Below, in pieces: positions 58,388 through 64,000 of a stretch of DNA of 64,000 nt. The notes beneath the pieces were generated by a model. It was not told the DNA's origin, searched no databases, and saw only the letters and a list, made by a program, of their open reading frames with translations. The first letter of the stretch is position 1; every line of letters starts with the position of its first letter. The position numbers were made by a program, and so were the translations under genes. Location of the stretch: positions 1 through 64,000 of the forward strand of contig DASXVA010000009.1 in NCBI GenBank assembly GCA_036504515.1, written 5' to 3'. The DNA comes from AWTP1-18 sp036504515. GTDB lineage: Bacteria > Pseudomonadota > Gammaproteobacteria > Burkholderiales > Rhodocyclaceae.

Positions 58388-60505
58388 TTACCGGGGCACC
58401 CCGGAAACATCCGGCAGGGCCCTCGCTGCGAGGTCTGAGCGGCTATGGAGCAGTTCTACCTCATCGCTGATGATGTGCGCAGCCTCATCGAGAAGGACAT
58501 CCTTGGCATTTTTCTGGGCCTTGGTTTTCTCTGCGCTATTTTCCGGGTCTTCTTCCTCCGACAGTCGGTCATCGCTGCCTGATGCGCCGTTGGCGCGCCG
58601 TGCCTTCAGGCGGGCTTCGCGGCTTTCCCGTTCGGCCCGGCGTTCCTTTTCGTTGAGGGACAGGGAATGCTTGTTGCGCAGGGCGTTCAGTTCGGCAATG
58701 TCTTCCTGCAGGTAACGGAAGTCTTTGTCGCTACTGATACGGGAGTCGTGGTGGGTCTGGAGCAGCGGTAGCACTTCGCTCAGGTCGGCAAGGGGGCCGT
58801 AATTGACAGGGCGAATACGTACCCAGGGCAGAGCGTTGGTGTAGCTTGATTCGCCGAAGCGGCTTGTGTCGGAGAGGGACGGCAAGGCGATGTCGGGAGT
58901 GACACCACGGAGTTGGGTCGTGCTGCCGTTGATACGGAAGAATTGGGCGATGGTCAGTTTCAGTTCGCCCAGCTTGGGGCCTTTGGTCTGGGAGGCCTCA
59001 TCCAGGTTCAGCATGGTCTGCACGGTTCCTTTGCCAAAGCTGGTCTCACCGATGATGAGACCCCGGCGGTAATCCTGAATGGCGGCAGCAAAGATTTCAG
59101 AAGCCGAAGCAGAGCTGCGGTTGATCAATACGCCAAGGGGGCCATCCCAAGCCGTACCAGGATTGTTGTCGCGGCTGACATTGGTGTTGCCCCGGGAATC
59201 CCGCTGGATGACGACGGGGCCGGTGTCGATGAACAGCCCGGTGAGCTCAACGGCTTCGGTGAGGGAACCACCGCCGTTATTGCGCAGGTCCACCACCACG
59301 CCGTCGACCTTTTCCTGTTTCAGCTCCTGCAGAATTTTGGCCACGTCGCGGGTCGCGCTGCGGTAATCCTTTTCTCCCCGCTGCCGGGCTTCAAAGTCCT
59401 GATAGAAACCGGGCAGGGAGATGATGCCAATATGTTTTGCCTTGCCGGCATCATCCACCGTGATGATTTTTTTCTTTGCCGCTTGCTCTTCCAGGGCGAT
59501 TTTCTTGCGGATGAGGGAAATCTGAACGTGTTTGCCGTCCAGACCACTATCGGCCGGCAGTATGTCGAGGCGAACCACCGTGTCTGCGGTGCCCCGGATC
59601 AGTGCCACCGTGTCGTCCAAGCGCCAGCCGACCACATCGACCAGGGCACCTTTTTCTCCCTGAGCAATGCCAAGAATGCGGTCGCCCGGTTTGAGCTTGC
59701 TGTTCAATGCCGCTGGCCCTCCGGGCACCAGTTCTTTGATGGTGGCGTAGTCGTCTTTTTCTTCCAGCAGGGCACCGATGCCCACCAGGGACAGCTTCAT
59801 GGAAATGTCGAAGTCTTCCGACGCCCGAGGTCCCAGATAGTTGGTATGGGGATCGACGGCCATGGTGTAGGCGTTCATGAAGGTCTGAAAGGCATCTTCA
59901 CTCTTGCTGCGGGCCATACGTTTGAGGAAGTTTTCGTAACGCTTGTCCAGGGTGGTCGCGATGGTCTGATCGTCCTTGCCTGTCAGCTTGAGTTGCAACC
60001 AGTCGTTCTTGACCCGTTTGCGCCAAAGCTCCTGTACCTCGGCTTCACTGGCGGGCCAGGGTGCTTTTTCCCGAAGGTAGTCGTAGTTTTCCTTGCGGGT
60101 GAAATCAAACCCGCTCTTGAGCAGGGTCCGGGCACGGTTGTAGTGCTCCGTTACCCGCTGGGTATAGCGGTTGAAAATGGCAAAGGGGATGGTCAAGTCT
60201 TCGTCGATGATGGCATCGTCCAGCTTGGTACGCGCATCGTCCCAGCGGTCGATGTCTTTTTGCGTAAAGAAAACTCTTTCCGGGTCGAGCACCTTGAGAT
60301 ATTCATCAAAAATGTTTGCGGACAGTGCGTCATCCAGCACCGGGGTTCGGTAGTGGTGGTGGCCGAGGATAGTTGCCGCGAGATGGGCTGCCCGGGGCTG
60401 GTAGGAAAGGGGCTTGAGTTCCTTGGGCTCGGTGACTGCTGGGTCGTTGGCTGCCTGGGCCACCATGGTGATGGCGAGAATCAACCAGAGGACTGTTTTT
60501 TTCAT
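58388..60505 (-). CDS. prc: C-terminal processing protease Prc (Tsp)
   Basis: 705 residues from ATG 60505, chosen because GGAG lies six bases upstream; an in-frame ATG at 60517 has none. Signal peptide to AQAAN. N-terminal helical domain, PDZ domain (LSLVGIGALLEEKDDYATI, LKPGDRILGIAQG) and S41 catalytic core: VVDLRNNGGGSLTEAV, the nucleophile Ser in NRSSASASEIFAAA and Lys in ETSFGKGTVQT. A DUF3340-type C-terminal extension follows. Degrades or trims periplasmic proteins with nonpolar C-termini. Confidence 0.95.
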   Translation of the reverse strand: MKKTVLWLILAITMVAQAANDPAVTEPKELKPLSYQPRAAHLAATILGHHHYRTPVLDDALSANIFDEYLKVLDPERVFFTQKDIDRWDDARTKLDDAIIDEDLTIPFAIFNRYTQRVTEHYNRARTLLKSGFDFTRKENYDYLREKAPWPASEAEVQELWRKRVKNDWLQLKLTGKDDQTIATTLDKRYENFLKRMARSKSEDAFQTFMNAYTMAVDPHTNYLGPRASEDFDISMKLSLVGIGALLEEKDDYATIKELVPGGPAALNSKLKPGDRILGIAQGEKGALVDVVGWRLDDTVALIRGTADTVVRLDILPADSGLDGKHVQISLIRKKIALEEQAAKKKIITVDDAGKAKHIGIISLPGFYQDFEARQRGEKDYRSATRDVAKILQELKQEKVDGVVVDLRNNGGGSLTEAVELTGLFIDTGPVVIQRDSRGNTNVSRDNNPGTAWDGPLGVLINRSSASASEIFAAAIQDYRRGLIIGETSFGKGTVQTMLNLDEASQTKGPKLGELKLTIAQFFRINGSTTQLRGVTPDIALPSLSDTSRFGESSYTNALPWVRIRPVNYGPLADLSEVLPLLQTHHDSRISSDKDFRYLQEDIAELNALRNKHSLSLNEKERRAERESREARLKARRANGASGSDDRLSEEEDPENSAEKTKAQKNAKDVLLDEAAHIISDEVELLHSRSDLAARALPDVSGVPR

Positions 60506-60567
60506 TAAGGACTCCATTGGGCAAGGCTGGGGTGTGTCGCGCTATACGTGGCAGCGCGGATCGGTAT

Positions 60568-62031
60568 TCAGGTCATGGCGTGACGTTGTTGTTGTTCCCA
60601 ATGCCGGCGCCCGGTAAGGAAATGGTACCAGCCCAGCAAGGCGCCGATGTGACGTAGTGGTTGGAACAGAAGAGGTTCAAGTAGGGTAGCGGCTAAAGCA
60701 GGGATCAGGCGTGGGGATTTTGGCTGATGGGTCCAGCGCCGGTAAAGAAAAATCCACCAGGTGTTGAATGCGAGATCAAGGGATAGCTTGATGGCGATGA
60801 CGGTAAGAACGGAGTGGAGTTCCCCCGTGCGGTGACCCACGGCAAGCAGGAGGAGCCCCAGCAAGGCCGTAATACCGCAGAAGGGTTGCACGGTATCAAC
60901 CGTCTTGACGGGCAGCATCAAGGTGCCGAGCTTGCCGAATTTCCGGTTGCCCGTCATGTCCCGGTTCCAGTACTGGGTCTGCAAGAAGCCGGCGAACCAG
61001 CGACGGCGTTGCCGGAAAAAGCCTGGCAGGGTGGATGGCGCCGAGGTGCGGGCCAGCGCGCGGCCGACGACCCTTACCCGCCAGTCCAGCCCCTGTTCCG
61101 CAGAATGGCGGTAGAGGCGATGGATGACCTCGTAATCTTCCACTAGGCATTCGGGGTCAAAGCCACCGACCGCCAGCAAGGCTTTGCTGCGAAAGGCGGC
61201 GAAGGCTCCGGAGATCAGCAGCAGGCTGTCGGCCCGCATCCAGGCAAAGCGTGCCATGAAGTTGCGGACGTACTCGTAGGTCTGGAACCATTGCAGCACC
61301 TTGCCCGTGGGACTGGGGTCGCAGACGGGACTGAGTACGCCGCTGGCAGCTACCAGTTTGGGTTCGGCGGCAAAGGCGAGCCGCATCTGGGCCAGGGCAT
61401 CGGGAGCCAGCAGCGTGTCGGCGTCCACGGTTACGATCAAGTCAGTGCCAAGCTGGGGCAACGCGCGGTTAAGGGTGCAGGCTTTACCACCATGGGGTGC
61501 CCGCAGCCAGCGCAAACATGCGTGTCTGGGGCTAGTGATGGCGATGCCGTTTCGGTGAGGGACAGGGAAACCGTAGCAATCAGCCAATAGCGCTGCCGTG
61601 GCATCGGTGGAACCGTCGTCGGCGATGAGAATGACATCGGGCGGTACTTCCTGAGCCAGCAATGATTCTATGGTTCGCTCCAGTACTGTCGCTTCGTTAT
61701 AGGCAGCGACAACGACGCCCATGGTTAACGAAGGCAAGGTGGCATCAGGACGAACAATGGGGGAACGGAGAACAAGCGTTTTACTGGCGACGAACAACAG
61801 CAGGAACGTGTCGTAGGCAATGAAGGCCAATCCGGCAGACCAGACCAACATGCCGTGGAAGAAGAAGGCACCGCCAAGTACCGTCAAGGTAAGTGCCAGC
61901 ACCGTCAGATGTACGCCGTGACTTGACAAGGGAGGGCGCCGCGGACGAAGGCGTGGTGACAGACGGATAAATGCCGCGTCCAGCGACACAGCATCAGCGG
62001 CTGTCACCGAAGGGGTGCCAGGGATATCCAT
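60568..62031 (-). CDS. Membrane glycosyltransferase, family 2
   Basis: 487 residues from ATG 62031. Two N-terminal helices precede a processive-type GT2 domain: VVVAAYNEATVLERTIESLL, ILIADDGSTDATAAL, APHGGKACTLNRAL, VTVDADTLL (DxD), LVEDYEVIHRLY (ED) and QRRRWFAGFLQTQ (QxxRW variant). C-terminal helices follow, so it resembles hyaluronan, chitin or poly-GlcNAc synthase-type enzymes. No partner polysaccharide genes are nearby. Product unknown. Confidence 0.88.
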   Translation of the reverse strand: MDIPGTPSVTAADAVSLDAAFIRLSPRLRPRRPPLSSHGVHLTVLALTLTVLGGAFFFHGMLVWSAGLAFIAYDTFLLLFVASKTLVLRSPIVRPDATLPSLTMGVVVAAYNEATVLERTIESLLAQEVPPDVILIADDGSTDATAALLADCYGFPVPHRNGIAITSPRHACLRWLRAPHGGKACTLNRALPQLGTDLIVTVDADTLLAPDALAQMRLAFAAEPKLVAASGVLSPVCDPSPTGKVLQWFQTYEYVRNFMARFAWMRADSLLLISGAFAAFRSKALLAVGGFDPECLVEDYEVIHRLYRHSAEQGLDWRVRVVGRALARTSAPSTLPGFFRQRRRWFAGFLQTQYWNRDMTGNRKFGKLGTLMLPVKTVDTVQPFCGITALLGLLLLAVGHRTGELHSVLTVIAIKLSLDLAFNTWWIFLYRRWTHQPKSPRLIPALAATLLEPLLFQPLRHIGALLGWYHFLTGRRHWEQQQRHAMT

Positions 62032-62046
62032 CGACAAGGGTTGGTC

Positions 62047-62769
62047 TTACCAGGCCGCGGGGGTCGCCGGTGCGGCGGCTGGTGTCGTCGGCAACCATGC
62101 GCCGGTGGCACCATAGACCGCTGCTGCGGCAATCAACAGCGCTGTAGCCAAGGCAATCAGGCTGGCTTTGTGGCGCGGGGCGGTGGCTGCGGAAACTTCA
62201 GGAGGAACTTCTTTCCAGCCGGTGACCATGGGTTTGATCAGGTTGTCTTTCTTGATGCGGAGATAGAACGCGATAGCCGCCAGATGCAGTCCGAGGATGG
62301 CGAGCAGCCCATAGGACAACAGCTTGTGAAAGCCGGTCAGGCGCAACGCAAACTCTTCGTCGATCAATGAGTAGAGGGGGCCGGTGAAGGTGATGTCATC
62401 GTTGGTGAACAAGCCGGTACCTGCTTGCAATGCCAGCAAGCCCAGCAGGGCAAAAACGGAAAGGGCACCCAGGGGATTGTGGCCGTGTCCTTGCCATTGG
62501 CCTTTCAGGTAGGCACGGATACGCCCCGGTGTCGGCAGGAATTGCTGGAAGCGGGCATAGGTGGTGCCGACGAAACCCCAGGCCAAACGGAAAGCCAGTA
62601 AACCAATAATGGCCAAACCCACCTTGGCGTGAATCTGGATCAGGCTACCGCCCAATTGGCCGGTGATGAAGGCTGCCGCTACGGTAGCGACCAGGCCCCA
62701 GTGGAATAGTCGAGTGGGTACATCCCAGAGACGAATACGGTGGGGCGTAATCTGCGGATCGGTGCTCAT
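62047..62769 (-). CDS. Cytochrome b561/Ni-Fe hydrogenase-type b subunit
   Basis: 240 residues from ATG 62769, preceded by AAAGG. Four main helices with haem-ligand-type histidines (PTRLFHWGLVATVAAAF, IQIHAKVGLAIIGLLAFRLAWGF, GFHKLLSYGLLAILGLHLAAI). A C-terminal helix ends in an Ala/Pro/Thr tail. Such proteins pass electrons from periplasmic donors to quinones. It is the second gene after the secreted rhodanese on the same strand and precedes the glycosyltransferase by 15 bp. Confidence 0.88.
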   Translation of the reverse strand: MSTDPQITPHRIRLWDVPTRLFHWGLVATVAAAFITGQLGGSLIQIHAKVGLAIIGLLAFRLAWGFVGTTYARFQQFLPTPGRIRAYLKGQWQGHGHNPLGALSVFALLGLLALQAGTGLFTNDDITFTGPLYSLIDEEFALRLTGFHKLLSYGLLAILGLHLAAIAFYLRIKKDNLIKPMVTGWKEVPPEVSAATAPRHKASLIALATALLIAAAAVYGATGAWLPTTPAAAPATPAAW

Positions 62770-62805
62770 GGCATCGCCCTTTCTTTTTGACGAAATGAGG
62801 AAGCA

Positions 62806-62834
62806 ATTACCGCAGGGCATTGCCCTGCGGTAAT
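62806..62834 (-). terminator. Near-perfect palindrome between two operon genes
   Basis: Arms ATTACCGCAGGGCA and TGCCCTGCGGTAAT around one base, six bases after the rhodanese stop and 37 bp before the cytochrome b start. It may attenuate transcription or protect the upstream mRNA end. Confidence 0.6.
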
Positions 62835-62840
62835 CAGGTC

Positions 62841-63302
62841 TTACTTGGCGGGAGCCGGGGGGGGAGGCGTGATGTGAGCAACAGTGCCGCCTTCATCTTC
62901 ATAGTCCAGGGTGCCGGCAGCGCCAGCCACCTTGAAGCCCTTGGCTGTCAGCAGATCACCGGCAGCGCCGGCTCGGTGGGCGCGGTTGGAAACGGGGATG
63001 ATGATCCGGTCCTTGGGGATGTAGCCCAGATTGCTTTCCAGTTCTTTGAACTGGATGTTGAGGAAGGCCGGGAAGGAACCCTTGGAAATCAATTCATCGG
63101 GACGGCGGACATCCAGCACCACTACCTTGTTAGGCTTGGACAGCAGCTTGTCGATCTGGGCCTTGTTCAGCTGCTTGGTTTTGTAAATCCAGGGTGGAGC
63201 CACATAGGCAGTCTTCTGGGCCGGTGCAGTGGCCTCCTGAGAAAAGGCAAGAGGAGCAGCCAGGGCCAGCAGCAAGGCCAGCAAGGGGGAGAGTTTGCGC
63301 AT
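62841..63302 (-). CDS. Secreted rhodanese-fold protein with Cys-to-Ser active site
   Basis: 153 residues from ATG 63302. Signal peptide MRKLSPLLALLLALAAPLAFS. A rhodanese domain follows: VVVLDVRRPDELISKGSFPAF and the active loop IIPVSNRAHRAGAA. The loop has Ser at position 105 where the catalytic Cys belongs, so sulfur transfer is not expected. C-terminus is Pro-rich. Partner of the cytochrome b gene. An adapter or sensor role is possible. Confidence 0.85.
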   Translation of the reverse strand: MRKLSPLLALLLALAAPLAFSQEATAPAQKTAYVAPPWIYKTKQLNKAQIDKLLSKPNKVVVLDVRRPDELISKGSFPAFLNIQFKELESNLGYIPKDRIIIPVSNRAHRAGAAGDLLTAKGFKVAGAAGTLDYEDEGGTVAHITPPPPAPAK

Positions 63303-63722
63303 GGGACGACTTTCTTCGTTGTAATGGAAGGTATGCATTCACGCCCCAAAAGAGAGGCGCAGCTAAGTCGTTCAGCAAGGAGCGGGCCGGGTGCGCCCTC
63401 TGCTCATTGTGTGCTGACTATGGCTTTACTGCGGGGTTTGGCTGGTGGCTTTAGCAAACAGATGATTTCCGTGCTGTTTCATGAGCAGCAGGAGAAGTTA
63501 AATCTGCTTCAAGAGAAACAGTTTGATTTCTTGAAACAGTGATCTCTGGCCAAATTGATTTTTTATGGATTAGCGAAGCATCGACTAGTCAAAAACGATA
63601 TGGCCCTGCACATTGGCATGTAGCTGAAAGTAAGGGCGCGACAACATGCCACATTCCTTTGTGGTTCCAAATTCTCGAAAATCCTTTCCCTTTGTTGCAT
63701 ATCGTTCGACTAAGGGAATTCA
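63303..63722. other. 420-bp control region before the TonB-dependent receptor
   Basis: No certain gene. A 40-codon frame at 63420-63542 (+) begins MALLRGLAGG and contains a charged amphipathic stretch, but has no ribosome site. The AT-rich 63543-63720 part should hold the receptor promoter, including AAGGGA at 63712 as ribosome site. Confidence 0.4.
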
Positions 63723-64000
63723 ATGTTTCGACCATCACGAGTGGCTTTGCTCATTACGGGCATCTACTCACCCTATTTGTTTGCACAGAGTGCCAGCCAA
63801 GTCGTAAATGACATCCCTGTTCTGCCTGAGGTAGAGGTCCGTGCTGACGCAGAGCACAACTACAAAGCCGATAAGGTCAGCATTGCCGGCAAGGTGCCAC
63901 AGAGTCCGCGGGAAATTCCGAACTCCGTTTCAGTCCTGACGCGGTCCCAGATGGATGACCAGAATATGGTGACGACCTGGGATGCTCTGTCGCAAATTAC
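63723..64000 (+). CDS. TonB-dependent receptor, 3' partial
   Basis: The first 92 codons of an outer-membrane receptor, cut by the window end. ATG 63723 follows AAGGGA at a 5-base distance. Signal peptide (MFRPSRVALLITGIYSPYLFA) and the start of the plug domain: LPEVEVRADAEHN, then SPREIPNSVSVLTRSQMDDQN, the block typical of siderophore receptors (FpvA/FhuE-like). The PepSY-type membrane protein 12 kb upstream could be part of the same iron-uptake theme. Ligand cannot be judged from this fragment. Confidence 0.85.
   Translation, partial: MFRPSRVALLITGIYSPYLFAQSASQVVNDIPVLPEVEVRADAEHNYKADKVSIAGKVPQSPREIPNSVSVLTRSQMDDQNMVTTWDALSQI

Noticed and set aside
58913..60508. 531-codon + strand frame opposite prc
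   Set aside because: No domain or ribosome site; prc on the other strand is complete.
1..64000. tRNA, rRNA, CRISPR array, complete insertion sequence
   Set aside because: No cloverleaf T-loop context, no regularly spaced repeats and no transposase or integrase motifs were found by reading both strands.

Overview
The window reads as a chromosomal segment of a betaproteobacterium. It is GC-rich overall and carries CusA/CopA copper export, a chrBA chromate operon, TsdA, cytochrome c', NhaD, Prc and RlmA. A Rhodocyclales-like respiratory lifestyle is my inference; there is no rRNA or other taxonomic marker here. No rRNA, tRNA, CRISPR array, integrase or transposase was seen.

1-8.2 kb, copper/silver island on the + strand: the 3' end of a CusA-type RND pump, a Met-rich periplasmic protein, an HD-GYP phosphodiesterase, a YHS/P1B-type ATPase, a small basic secreted protein, a YHS-domain protein, a DUF2933 membrane peptide and an isoprenylcysteine-methyltransferase-like membrane protein. 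8.2-13.4 kb: a DMT transporter with a His-rich tail, divergent from a chromate operon (chrB-chrA-ChrB-domain protein-MFS). The operon is bounded on its far side by a ~100-bp decayed copy of the start of the DMT gene.

13.6-19.0 kb, an AT-richer accessory island: a spermidine-synthase-like gene, a DUF4238 gene, an XRE regulator, a DUF2726 nuclease-like gene and a DUF262-HEPN pair. It ends inside a second spermidine-synthase-like gene that has lost about 100 N-terminal codons. The content resembles an anti-phage or toxin island. 19.6-34.8 kb, housekeeping and signalling: a GGDEF-EAL protein, a CMD-family protein divergent from a MocR/PdxR regulator, a TsdA-type dihaem cytochrome beside a PhnD-sensor histidine kinase and ANTAR regulator, a TetR-methyltransferase pair, RlmA, divergent AlkA-like and AlkB repair genes, and an MHS-type transporter.

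35-43 kb, sulfur assimilation and storage: an orphan sulfate-binding protein in an operon with a serine hydrolase, an EAL protein and a peroxiredoxin. It is followed by a complete family 2A encapsulin operon: serine acetyltransferase (EpsC type), SrpI-like shell, a SufS-type cysteine desulfurase with a ~230-residue disordered cargo-loading domain, and a rhodanese, closed by a strong terminator. The likely flow is serine to O-acetylserine to cysteine, then desulfuration inside a protein nanocompartment. This is the most remarkable system in the window.

43-64 kb: a DUF2325 gene, a secreted metallo-beta-lactamase-fold protein and a dienelactone hydrolase. The last two are preceded by sequences matching the sigma-54 consensus, and a sigma-54 activator gene lies between them. 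A second sulfate-binding protein shares a promoter motif with the first. Then come cytochrome c', a PepSY membrane protein, an arylsulfatase coupled to an octahaem-TPR cytochrome, NhaD behind a structured leader, Prc, a family 2 glycosyltransferase, a cytochrome b with a Cys-to-Ser rhodanese, and the start of a TonB-dependent receptor cut by the window edge.
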